A stretch of DNA of 27,519 bases from a bacterium (lineage in GTDB: Bacteria; Patescibacteriota; Minisyncoccia; Moranbacterales; UBA2206): positions 1-27,519 of the forward strand of contig JAJYBE010000004.1 of the NCBI GenBank assembly GCA_021779205.1, in the 5' to 3' direction. This document shows positions 8,539-15,888 of this stretch, piece by piece. The position numbers were made by a program, and so were the translations under genes. Under the pieces are notes generated by a model. That model saw nothing but the letters and a program-made list of their open reading frames with translations, ran no database searches and was not told where the DNA came from. How positions within the stretch are numbered: the stretch's first letter is position 1; each line of letters starts with the position of its first letter.

Positions 8539-8625
8539 ATGGCAACAAAGAAAAAAGTTGTAAAAAAGACTGTAAAAAAAGTAGCAACAAAAAAGAAGGC
8601 TACAACAAAAAAGAAAAAGAAATAG
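8539..8625 (+). CDS. Lysine-rich 28-residue basic protein (histone-H1-tail-like)
   Basis: The frame encodes 28 residues, beginning MATKKKVVKKTVKKVATKKK; 15 of the 28 are lysine, the others mostly Thr, Ala and Val, and there are no acidic residues. It is short, but all the signals of a real gene are present: a consensus promoter (8365-8392), one of the best ribosome binding sites in the window (AAAGGATGGTGA, ending seven bases before the ATG), and a terminator (8701-8725). The composition resembles the basic tails of histone H1-like and ribosomal proteins, and the tail of bL27 in this same window (24369-24716) is similar. Binding to DNA or RNA by charge is the obvious inference. No domain can be recognised. 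It sits alone on the plus strand between dprA and prmC, which are both on the minus strand. Confidence 0.72.
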   Translation: MATKKKVVKKTVKKVATKKKATTKKKKK

Positions 8626-8643
8626 TTTTTCAGTAAAATTTTT

Positions 8644-8668
8644 TCGCTTGAAAAAAATATTCAAGCGA
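8644..8668 (+). other. Inverted repeat just after the lysine-rich gene
   Basis: TCGCTTGAA (8644-8652) and TTCAAGCGA (8660-8668) form a perfect 9-bp stem with a 7-base A-rich loop. No T-run follows on the plus strand, so it is not a classical terminator. It may protect the 3' end of the short mRNA or bind a protein; CAAGCG recurs once more at 8677-8682. Confidence 0.5.
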
Positions 8669-8700
8669 TACATACAAGCGTCGTTATGTATAAAACAAAG

Positions 8701-8725
8701 AACCGTTAACACACGGTTTTTTGTT
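8701..8725 (+). terminator. Rho-independent terminator of the lysine-rich unit
   Basis: AACCGT (8701-8706) pairs with ACGGTT (8713-8718) around the loop TAACAC, and the T-rich tail TTTTTTGTTTTG follows directly. It ends beside the stop codon of the convergent prmC gene and could also weakly stop prmC transcripts. Confidence 0.7.
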
Positions 8726-8728
8726 TTG

Positions 8729-9589
8729 TTATAGTTCTATTGCGCAAATACGCCATTTTCCGGCTAGATCTTTTATGAATTGTTTTTTAGCGTTCGGAAA
8801 AAAATTTTCAATCAAAAATAGTAGCTTCTTTTTTTGTTCAGGACTGAATTCAATGAGGATATTTTTTATATTGAGTTGCGCTTGAAGAAAAATTATCTGC
8901 TGAAATAATTTTTTATAATGATTTAAACCTTCTTGCGAACTGTAGAGTGCCGATTTTGGTTCATAGTTTTTTACATCCGGAGCGCAAGCGGAATAAATTT
9001 CTTTTGAGAGGTAGGGAAGATTTGCAACAATAAAAGTTTTTGTTTTTTGAGAAAAGTTTTTTTTGCTAAGCGGTGTCAATAAATTTCCTGTAATAAATTT
9101 TATTTTTTTATTCAAATTATATTTTTTAGCATTGCATCTTGCCACGCTTAGCGCTTTTGAAGAAATATCTATTCCGAAATAATTTATTTTTTTATTTTTC
9201 AAATGCTTGGCAAGGGTAATGATGATATTTCCGCTACCGGTTCCAATGTCGATAACTGTATTTAATTTTTGTGTTTTTATTTTTTTTTCACTCTCGCCAA
9301 CTAGCAGTTCTGTCTCAGGGCGAGGAATTAGTGTGTGGCGGTTTACCTTAAAAGTTAGATCGCAAAAATCTTTTTTTGCAATAATGTGCGCGATTGATTT
9401 ATGTTTTTTTCTTTGGGCGATTATTTTTAAAAGAAACGCTCCTTCTCTTTTTGTAATCTCTCTTTCCGGGTGCGCCAGAATGAATTCCCTGTTTTTTTTA
9501 AGTGCGTGTGCTAAAAGTAATTCCAAGTCGATACGAGCAATAGAGGAGGAAAAAACAGGAGTATTTAAAAAGTCGTTAATTGAAGGCAT
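8729..9589 (-). CDS. prmC: Release factor glutamine N5-methyltransferase (PrmC/HemK)
   Basis: This 286-residue enzyme uses S-adenosylmethionine to methylate the glutamine of the GGQ motif in release factors. An N-terminal helical substrate-binding domain (LLLAHALKKNREFILAHPER) is followed by the family marker LIPRPETELLV and a Rossmann fold with motif I VIDIGTGSGN. The substrate-binding motif, normally NPPY, reads NLPY here (Asn190-Tyr193); Asn, the second Pro and Tyr are kept. It starts 2 bases after the stop of prfA, the classic prfA-prmC arrangement, so enzyme and substrate are made from one mRNA. Its stop touches the terminator of the opposing small gene. Confidence 0.94.
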   Translation of the reverse strand: MPSINDFLNTPVFSSSIARIDLELLLAHALKKNREFILAHPEREITKREGAFLLKIIAQRKKHKSIAHIIAKKDFCDLTFKVNRHTLIPRPETELLVGESEKKIKTQKLNTVIDIGTGSGNIIITLAKHLKNKKINYFGIDISSKALSVARCNAKKYNLNKKIKFITGNLLTPLSKKNFSQKTKTFIVANLPYLSKEIYSACAPDVKNYEPKSALYSSQEGLNHYKKLFQQIIFLQAQLNIKNILIEFSPEQKKKLLFLIENFFPNAKKQFIKDLAGKWRICAIEL

Positions 9590-9591
9590 TT

Positions 9592-10656
9592 TTAGAGTTG
9601 GGATAACTTTATTTTAATATCTTCTTCTTCCAGCGCACTGATGATTGAATCCAGATTTCCATCCAAAATTCCATGTAAATTGCTCCAATTTAATTTTATG
9701 CGATGATCGGTAATGCGATCTTGGGGAAAATTATATGTTCTGATTTTTTCACTGCGATCGCCGGTACCGATTTGAGATTTTCTCTGATCTCCCAATTCTT
9801 TCATTCTTTTTTCTTCTTCCGCTTGCAAAAGTCTGGAACGAAGCACTTTCATCGCCTTATCTTTATTTTTCATTTGAGATTTTTCATCTTGGCAGGAAAC
9901 AATCATTCCGGTTGGTAAATAGGTTATGCGAACTGCAGATTTTGTGGTGTTAACCGATTGTCCTCCCGGTCCGGACGAACAAAAAGTATCAATGCGAATA
10001 TCTTTTTCTTCAATTTTAAAATCAAGTTCTTCCGCTTCCGGCAATACTGCAACAGTAGCGGTGGATGTATGAACGCGTCCGTTTTTTTCTGTTTCCGGAA
10101 TGCGTTGCACGCGGTGCACGCCAGATTCATATTTCATTTTAGCGTAAACATTTTTTCCGTTGATTTCGAAAATAACCTCTTTGAAACCGCCCAATCCGTT
10201 TTGATTGGAATTGAGTAAGACAATTTGCCAATGATTTTTTTCAGCATAGCGAGAATACATACGAAAAAGATTGGCGGCAAAGAGCGCTGATTCATCCCCA
10301 CCCGCTCCAGCGCGGATTTCAATGATAACATTTTTTTCATCATGGGGATCTTTTGGCAGGAGTAATGTTTCCAGTTGTTTTTCCGCAGAAGATTTTCTGA
10401 GGGATAGCGAAATGTTTTCATTCATGGCTAGCTGTTTCATTTCTAAATCTTGTTCTGTGTTGATAATTTCCGCGTTTTCATGCATATGTTTTTCTATTTT
10501 TTCCAATTCTTCAATTTTTTGCATAATTTCAGCCATCTCTGCTTGTTTTTTTGATAATTCGGTCATTTTTTGCAAATCTAAAATTGCATCAGGAGCGCTT
10601 AATGCTTGAGTTATTTTTGCGTATTCATCGTTAATTTGTCGAATTTGATCTTGCAT
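9592..10656 (-). CDS. prfA: Peptide chain release factor 1
   Basis: This 354-residue class I release factor ends translation at UAA and UAG. The codon-recognition tripeptide is PET (187-189, in RIPETEKNGR), the PxT form that separates RF1 from the SPF-bearing RF2. The peptidyl-transferase motif GGQ is at 231-233 (SSGPGGQSVNTT). The N-terminal coiled helical domain is glutamate- and lysine-rich. The length is normal. It is the promoter-proximal gene of the prfA-prmC operon and diverges from the ABC exporter genes. No Shine-Dalgarno sequence precedes the ATG at 10656. RF2 is not in this window and is expected elsewhere because UGA is also used as a stop. Confidence 0.97.
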   Translation of the reverse strand: MQDQIRQINDEYAKITQALSAPDAILDLQKMTELSKKQAEMAEIMQKIEELEKIEKHMHENAEIINTEQDLEMKQLAMNENISLSLRKSSAEKQLETLLLPKDPHDEKNVIIEIRAGAGGDESALFAANLFRMYSRYAEKNHWQIVLLNSNQNGLGGFKEVIFEINGKNVYAKMKYESGVHRVQRIPETEKNGRVHTSTATVAVLPEAEELDFKIEEKDIRIDTFCSSGPGGQSVNTTKSAVRITYLPTGMIVSCQDEKSQMKNKDKAMKVLRSRLLQAEEEKRMKELGDQRKSQIGTGDRSEKIRTYNFPQDRITDHRIKLNWSNLHGILDGNLDSIISALEEEDIKIKLSQL

Positions 10657-10679
10657 AAAGTTATTTTATTACTTTTTGT

Positions 10680-10708
10680 ATTGTATATCTAAAAAAGAGA
10701 TTAAGCAA
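10680..10708 (-). promoter_or_regulatory. Probable prfA-prmC promoter
   Basis: On the minus strand TTGCTT (10708-10703) and TACAAT (10685-10680) are separated by 17 bases, with matches of 3/6 and 5/6. The predicted start near 10673 leaves a leader of about 17 bases before the prfA ATG. Confidence 0.45.
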
Positions 10709-10745
10709 TTATCGGCGGAGATGGCAATGAAATATGTCGATAGTT

Positions 10746-10774
10746 TTGAGTTGTTAGCGGTTTAATGATATTAT
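10746..10774 (+). promoter_or_regulatory. Probable promoter of the ABC exporter pair
   Basis: TTGAGT (10746-10751) and TATTAT (10769-10774) are separated by 17 bases, with TG at the extended -10 position (10766-10767). The predicted start near 10781 gives a leader of 27 bases. It diverges from the prfA promoter 37 bases away. Confidence 0.5.
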
Positions 10775-10807
10775 GATTTTATAAGAAAAATTCTATTTTT
10801 TAATTTT

Positions 10808-12586
10808 ATGTCGCAGGAAAAAGAGCGCGAGTTTCAAAATAGTATTGATGTGGTGGATTTGCCAAAAGCAAGTGTTTTTGGTTTGGTTGCTAACTATAAG
10901 GGCATTATTTTTCTTCTTGCAACATTAACGGTTATTGCCAATGGACTAAATATTTCTATCCCGAAAATAATCTCAGGCGCCATAGATGATTATGCAAATG
11001 GTAACTTTATTATCAATGAGTTGCTTTTAAAATTTTTTTTCGTCGCTTTGTTTGTATTCTTGTTTACTTATTTGCAAAATATTATTCAAGTATTGGCATC
11101 AGAGCGCGTTGCGCGCGATATTCGAAACGATATTGTGGCTAAAATATCCGTGCAACCATATGCCTATATTGAAAAAGCGACACCTGCCAAACTCTTAACC
11201 AATCTAACTTCGGATGTTGATGCGATTAAAACATTTGTATCAACCGCTGTTTCATCCATTATCTCATCTGCGTTTTTGATTGTCGGTGTTTCTATATTAC
11301 TTTTTATTACGGATTGGAAGCTGGCGTTTGCTGTGCTTTCGGTTATGCCTGTTATCGGTGCGACCTTTTTTTTCGTATTCAGAAAAGTGCGCAAACTCTT
11401 TATTAGATCGCAAAAAGCCATAGATTGGCTTAATAAAGTTATTAGCGAGAGTATTTTTGGTTCAGCGCTTATTCGCTTGCTTAATTCGCAAAAATATGAA
11501 AGTAAAAAATTTCTTGCTGCAAATATCGAAGCGAGAAATATTAGTTTTGATATTTTAAAATTATTTTCCGGTCTTATGCCGGTAATTACTTTTTTAACCA
11601 ATATTGCTACATTGTTAATAGTTTCATTGGGAGGGCGCTTTGTTATTATTGGTGCAATGTCACTTGGAAATTTCACTGCGTTTAATAGCTATTTGGCCAT
11701 CCTTATCTTTCCAATAATTATTTTGGGTTTTGTTAGTAATCTTATCGCACAAGCGCAAGTTTCTTATGAACGTATCCTGCAAGTGCTTGATGCTCCAGCT
11801 GAAAAAGAAGATCAAAATGGGATTGAAACAACCTTGATTGGTGATGTTGAAGTGAAAAATGTAACGGTTGAATTTAATGGAAAAATTGCACTTAAAAATA
11901 TTTCTTTTTTTGTGAAAGCCGGCAGTAAAACGGCAATCATTGGTCCGACAGCTGCAGGCAAAACGCAACTCCTTTATTTGCTTACCGGCCTTTTGGCTCC
12001 GACAAAAGGAGAGATTTTTTTTGACGGAAAAAATATTCTTGAATATGCTAAAAAAAGCTTGCATAATCAAATTGGATTTGTGTTTCAAGATAGTGTAATG
12101 TTTAATTTGAGTTTGCGAGAAAATATCGCTTTTAGTAATACGGTTAAGGATATGTATATCGAAAAAGCCATAGAAACAGCTGAATTGAAAGATTATATCG
12201 AAATTTTACCTCAAAAATTAGATACATTGGTTTCGGAGAGAGGCACTAGTCTTTCTGGCGGGCAAAAACAGCGCATAATGTTGGCTCGTGCATTGGCATT
12301 AAATCCGAAAATTCTATTGCTGGATGATTTCACAGCGCGCGTTGATGCCAATACCGAACAAAAAATTTTAAGCAATGTTTTTAAAAATTATCCCGATCTG
12401 ACGCTCATATCGGTTACTCAAAAAATCTCATCGATTGAACATTATGATCAAATAATTCTGCTTATGGAAGGTGAACTATTGGCAAAAGGCACGCATGAAC
12501 AGCTGCTGCAGTCATCTCCGGAATATAATCAGATTTTTCAATCTCAGCGAAGCACGAATCAATATGAATTAAGTGATGAAAAATAA
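10808..12586 (+). CDS. ABC exporter half-transporter, degenerate-site subunit
   Basis: This 592-residue protein joins a six-helix type IV exporter membrane domain (residues ~25-320) to an ATP-binding domain. Walker A is GPTAAGKT (379-386) and the signature is a canonical SGGQ (483-486). Two catalytic positions are altered: the residue after the Walker B aspartate is Asp507 rather than Glu, and the H-loop histidine is Gln538 (VTQK). The following gene has the complementary pattern, so the two should form a heterodimer with one active and one degenerate ATP site, as in BmrCD, LmrCD and TM287/288. Those relatives export drugs or lipids; the substrate here is unknown. It overlaps or abuts the partner gene, showing translational coupling. 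Confidence 0.9.
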   Translation: MSQEKEREFQNSIDVVDLPKASVFGLVANYKGIIFLLATLTVIANGLNISIPKIISGAIDDYANGNFIINELLLKFFFVALFVFLFTYLQNIIQVLASERVARDIRNDIVAKISVQPYAYIEKATPAKLLTNLTSDVDAIKTFVSTAVSSIISSAFLIVGVSILLFITDWKLAFAVLSVMPVIGATFFFVFRKVRKLFIRSQKAIDWLNKVISESIFGSALIRLLNSQKYESKKFLAANIEARNISFDILKLFSGLMPVITFLTNIATLLIVSLGGRFVIIGAMSLGNFTAFNSYLAILIFPIIILGFVSNLIAQAQVSYERILQVLDAPAEKEDQNGIETTLIGDVEVKNVTVEFNGKIALKNISFFVKAGSKTAIIGPTAAGKTQLLYLLTGLLAPTKGEIFFDGKNILEYAKKSLHNQIGFVFQDSVMFNLSLRENIAFSNTVKDMYIEKAIETAELKDYIEILPQKLDTLVSERGTSLSGGQKQRIMLARALALNPKILLLDDFTARVDANTEQKILSNVFKNYPDLTLISVTQKISSIEHYDQIILLMEGELLAKGTHEQLLQSSPEYNQIFQSQRSTNQYELSDEK

Positions 12587-14375
12587 TAATATTATGAATT
12601 ACTCTCTTTCTAAGACAAACATCGAAAAAGAAAAAGAAAAAGGCGTATTGATTACTGCTTGGCGCAGATTGGTGCCTTTGATGTCGGAGGAAAAACGTTC
12701 AGTATTAATTGCAATAGGGGCTATTCTTGTAAGCTCCGCAGTTTCGCTTGCGGTGCCCATTCTTATTGCGCGCATAGTGGATGTCTATATTGTTGAAAAA
12801 AAAATTCAAGGAGTTCTATTGTTTTCCGGAATTTTGGGCGCTATTTTTACTATCGGCCTTTTTTCTAATTATGTACAAGTGGTGACTATGGGGGGGGTGG
12901 GCAGGCGACTTCTTTTTAATTTGCGCAATAAAATATTTATCAAAATTCAAGAGCTTCCAGTGGCATTTTTCAATCAAAATAAGGCTGGTGATCTTATTTC
13001 TCGTATAAATAACGACACCGATAAGCTTAATCAATTTTTTTCACAAGCATTAATGCAGTTTACTGGAAATATTATCCTCATAAGCAGTACGGGAATTTTT
13101 ATCTTGTTTATCAATTTTCGGCTTGGAATTGTTGCGCTTGTGCCAGCTATTATCGCCTTAGTTGGAACGCAATTGCTTTCTCCTTGGGTTAAGCGAACAA
13201 GTCTTAAGAGTTTGCGCGCATTAGGAGATATGAGTGGTGAAATTCAGGAAAGCATTAACAATTTCAAGGTGATCGTGGCGTTTAATCGATTGGATTATTT
13301 TAGAAATAAATTCAAGGAAGCAAATGATATGAATTATTCTTCTTCGGTCTTGGCGGGAATCGCAAGTAATATTTTCAATCCCATGTATATACTTGCTTCA
13401 TTATTGGCGCAACTTGTCGTTTTGGCTTATGGCATTTATTTAATATCGCTTGGTCAATTTACCATTGGCTTGCTGATTGGTTTTTTATTATATGTTAATA
13501 ATTTTTATAATCCGCTTCGACAACTTGCTTCGGTTTGGCCGTCGCTTCAGCTTGCGCTTGCTGGCCTGGATCGCATTTCTGAAGTATTGAATCTTGAATC
13601 AAATATTCAGGCAATACCTGATGAAAAAACAAGGAAAATGCCAATTTTAAACTCAGCGAACGCGCTTGAGTTTAAAAATGTTTTTTTTGGTTACTCGAAT
13701 GAAAATAATGTTTTAAAAGATATTAATTTTACTCTTGAAAAAGGAAAAACATATGCGCTTGTCGGTCCGACCGGTGGCGGAAAAACAACCACCGCTTCTT
13801 TAATGGCGCGGCTTTATGATCCGACCAAGGGAACAATCTATTTAGAAGGAAAGGATATTCGTTGCTACAATTCTGCCGAGCGAGTAAAAAAAATCGGATT
13901 TATTTTGCAAGAACCATTTTTATTCAATGGAACAGTGCGAGAAAATATATTATATGGAAATGATGAACATGGCAATTACACGAATATTGAATTGGAAAAA
14001 ATATTGGAAGAAGCGCATCTTTCAAGATTGTTAGCGCGTTTTTCTGATGGTTTGGATACTCAAATAGCTTCCAGTGGCGATGCTATTAGCTTGGGACAAA
14101 AACAGTTGATTGCATTTATCCGAGCGGTTTTGCGCAATCCGGATATTTTAATTTTAGATGAAGCAACGGCGAATATCGATACGGTTACTGAGCAATTACT
14201 AGAAGAAATTATTAATAAATTGCCAAAAAAAACAACGAAAGTTATTATTGCACATCGGCTCAATACGATTGAGAACTCCGATGATATATTTTTTGTAAAT
14301 GCGGGAAAAGTTACGCATGCCGGTTCCATGCAACATGCTATGGATATGCTTTTACACAGTGAAAGACAAAGCTAA
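12576..14375 (+). CDS. ABC exporter half-transporter, consensus-site subunit
   Basis: This protein (599 residues from this start) has six membrane helices (~50-330) and an ATP-binding domain with Walker A GPTGGGKT (397-404), Walker B ILDE with catalytic Glu529, and switch His560 (AHRL). Its signature is unusual: SLGQ (505-508) instead of SGGQ. In a heterodimer that altered signature would face the weakened Walker B of the partner at 10808, while its own Walker A/B would face the partner's intact SGGQ, giving one working site. The start is uncertain: ATG 12576 overlaps the upstream gene by 11 bases, GTG 12573 is also in frame, and ATG 12594 would leave a 7-base gap. None has a clear ribosome binding site. 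The substrate cannot be read from the sequence. Confidence 0.9.
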   Translation: MKNNNIMNYSLSKTNIEKEKEKGVLITAWRRLVPLMSEEKRSVLIAIGAILVSSAVSLAVPILIARIVDVYIVEKKIQGVLLFSGILGAIFTIGLFSNYVQVVTMGGVGRRLLFNLRNKIFIKIQELPVAFFNQNKAGDLISRINNDTDKLNQFFSQALMQFTGNIILISSTGIFILFINFRLGIVALVPAIIALVGTQLLSPWVKRTSLKSLRALGDMSGEIQESINNFKVIVAFNRLDYFRNKFKEANDMNYSSSVLAGIASNIFNPMYILASLLAQLVVLAYGIYLISLGQFTIGLLIGFLLYVNNFYNPLRQLASVWPSLQLALAGLDRISEVLNLESNIQAIPDEKTRKMPILNSANALEFKNVFFGYSNENNVLKDINFTLEKGKTYALVGPTGGGKTTTASLMARLYDPTKGTIYLEGKDIRCYNSAERVKKIGFILQEPFLFNGTVRENILYGNDEHGNYTNIELEKILEEAHLSRLLARFSDGLDTQIASSGDAISLGQKQLIAFIRAVLRNPDILILDEATANIDTVTEQLLEEIINKLPKKTTKVIIAHRLNTIENSDDIFFVNAGKVTHAGSMQHAMDMLLHSERQS

Positions 14376-14403
14376 TAATAAAAATTAAAAAAATAAAAAA
14401 TAT

Positions 14404-14432
14404 TTGGGTATTTTTTTTATTTGTGCTATATT
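14404..14432 (+). promoter_or_regulatory. Candidate promoter before the membrane protein and oxidoreductase genes
   Basis: TTGGGT (14404-14409) and TATATT (14427-14432) are 17 bases apart, and TGC directly precedes the -10 as in extended -10 promoters. The predicted start near 14439 precedes the ATG at 14478. The -35 match is only 3/6. Confidence 0.4.
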
Positions 14433-14477
14433 TCATATATAAGAAAAATAAACAAGAATACCTAAGAAAAACAACAT

Positions 14478-14978
14478 ATGAATCTCAGCCAACTTTTTTC
14501 TCAGTTTGGAATTTCTTCAAAAATGACTATGGACATAACCTTATTTTTAGTGGTTATATTTCTTAGTTTCATATTTGGCATGCTTATCGGTCGTTATAAA
14601 TTGATCACTATTCTAATAAATATTTATGTAGCGATTGCCGTTTTGGGGGCGGTATCAACAAAAACTTTATCCGATTACTCATATCGTTTGTTGCTTTTTT
14701 TTGCTATTATTATCGGTTTGACAATTTTGAGTAAAAAAATGTTTGAATTACCAATTTCTGCTGGAGGAAAAGGATTTTTTTTGCGAGTTTTTATGATGAG
14801 TTTTTTGGAAATTATGCTTATGCTGAGCGTCGTTTTTGAGATTATGCCGAAGAAAATAGCATTCAACTACATATCTTCAAATTCTTACGGTTATTTTACA
14901 GACGGAAATTTTATTTTATTTTGGACTGTTGTCCCGTTAGTTTTTTTATTTACTATACATAAAAAAATTAGTCGTTAA
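14478..14978 (+). CDS. Uncharacterised membrane protein with about five transmembrane helices
   Basis: This 166-residue protein is very hydrophobic, with predicted membrane segments near residues 18-38, 43-60, 69-85, 103-121 and 144-160. The short polar links include SAGGKG (94-99), and the C-terminus is basic (HKKISR). No catalytic motif or known domain could be recognised; the first two helices loosely recall CvpA-type proteins, but not enough to assign. It lies 14 bases before the oxidoreductase gamma gene and may share its transcript, so a membrane role linked to redox metabolism is possible but unsupported. The ATG at 14478 has no Shine-Dalgarno sequence; the hydrophobic segments fix the reading frame. 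Confidence 0.75.
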   Translation: MNLSQLFSQFGISSKMTMDITLFLVVIFLSFIFGMLIGRYKLITILINIYVAIAVLGAVSTKTLSDYSYRLLLFFAIIIGLTILSKKMFELPISAGGKGFFLRVFMMSFLEIMLMLSVVFEIMPKKIAFNYISSNSYGYFTDGNFILFWTVVPLVFLFTIHKKISR

Positions 14979-14992
14979 GCATTTTAAATTTT

Positions 14993-15562
14993 ATGAAATA
15001 TCACAAAAATATTACGGAAATAATTTTTCATGCCAGGGGTGGTCAAGGCGCTAAGACAGCTGCAGAGATTATTGCTCAAGCGGCGGTTGCAGAGGGTAAG
15101 TTTGTGCAAACATTTCCCAATTTTGGTCCGGAGCGCAGCGGTGCCCCGACAAAAACTTATTTACGAATTTCTCAAACTAAAATCAGAACAAAAGAGCCGA
15201 TTATTGATCCGGATATCGTTATTGTTTTGGATGAAACATTGTTGGATAGTCAAATAGTAACAGAAGGATTGGATAAAAATGAGGTTCTGATTATAAATTC
15301 CAAAAGGGCTCAATATGAAATAAAAGAAAAAATTCGGTTTAGCGGAAAAATTTATTGTGTTGATGCGAATGATATTTCAATGTCGGTTATCGGTCAGCTA
15401 AGGCCAAATACGGTTATTTTGGGGAAAATTATCCAGGTTTCCGAAGTGGTCAGTTTAGATAGCGTAATCAATGAGTTTCGTAGAATTTTTGAAGAAAAAA
15501 TTGGAAAAGATAGTTGTGAAAAAAATATTCTGGCCATTGAAAAAGCTTATAGCAGTATCTAA
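14993..15562 (+). CDS. porG: Pyruvate/2-oxoacid:ferredoxin oxidoreductase, gamma subunit
   Basis: This 189-residue protein is the gamma (POR/KOR catalytic-domain) subunit of a four-subunit 2-oxoacid:ferredoxin oxidoreductase, which converts pyruvate and CoA to acetyl-CoA, CO2 and reduced ferredoxin. The family signature ARGGQGAKTAAEIIA is near the N-terminus, followed by FPNFGPERSGAPTKTYLRIS, which forms part of the CoA and active-site region. The length is normal. It is the first of three consecutive subunit genes (gamma-delta-alpha), in the order usual for the four-subunit enzymes of archaea and Thermotoga. The pyruvate assignment rests mainly on the alpha subunit. Confidence 0.92.
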   Translation: MKYHKNITEIIFHARGGQGAKTAAEIIAQAAVAEGKFVQTFPNFGPERSGAPTKTYLRISQTKIRTKEPIIDPDIVIVLDETLLDSQIVTEGLDKNEVLIINSKRAQYEIKEKIRFSGKIYCVDANDISMSVIGQLRPNTVILGKIIQVSEVVSLDSVINEFRRIFEEKIGKDSCEKNILAIEKAYSSI

Positions 15563-15585
15563 ATAGTATTAAGTGTTAAAAGAGT

Positions 15586-15849
15586 ATGGAACAAGGTGCA
15601 ACAATAAAACATAATATTAAAAATGCTCCTAAAACCGGATCATGGCGGTATATAAAACCTGAAGTAAATAAGGACAAATGCATTGGTTGTGAAACTTGTG
15701 TGGTGTTTTGCCCTGACGCTTGCATTGAAATGGAAAAACATAAAGATGACAAGAAAGACAAGGCCAATATTGATTATGATTTTTGCAAGGGTTGCGGAGT
15801 TTGCGCTCAGGTTTGCCCGGTAAAAGCGATAACTATGAAAAAGAATTAA
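15586..15849 (+). CDS. porD: Pyruvate:ferredoxin oxidoreductase, delta (ferredoxin) subunit
   Basis: This 87-residue protein carries two [4Fe-4S] motifs of the CxxCxxCxxxC type: Cys32, 35, 38, 42 and Cys67, 70, 73, 77. An additional cysteine (Cys46) follows the first cluster. The N-terminal stretch with GSWRYIKPEVNKDKC is typical of PorD/VorD subunits, which pass electrons from the thiamine-diphosphate centre to external ferredoxin. A lysine- and aspartate-rich loop (51-59) separates the clusters. It lies 23 bases after porG and 39 bases before porA on the same strand, so one transcript is likely. Confidence 0.93.
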   Translation: MEQGATIKHNIKNAPKTGSWRYIKPEVNKDKCIGCETCVVFCPDACIEMEKHKDDKKDKANIDYDFCKGCGVCAQVCPVKAITMKKN

Positions 15850-15888
15850 ATTTTTTTATAACAAAACTTTGAAAAATAGATTAAATTT

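Noticed and set aside
8320..8712. 130-residue minus-strand open frame rich in Phe, Leu and Tyr opposite the lysine-rich gene
   Set aside because: It is the complement of A-rich leader and lysine codons, spans the promoter and terminator of the real gene, and has no signals of its own.
9207..9617. 136-residue plus-strand frame opposite prmC
   Set aside because: It lies entirely over a well-identified gene and its composition follows the complementary strand.
14394..14420. A/T-only hairpin with TTTGGG loop after the ABC genes as a terminator
   Set aside because: The stem has no G-C pair, so it would be unstable; the same bases fit a promoter for the next gene better.
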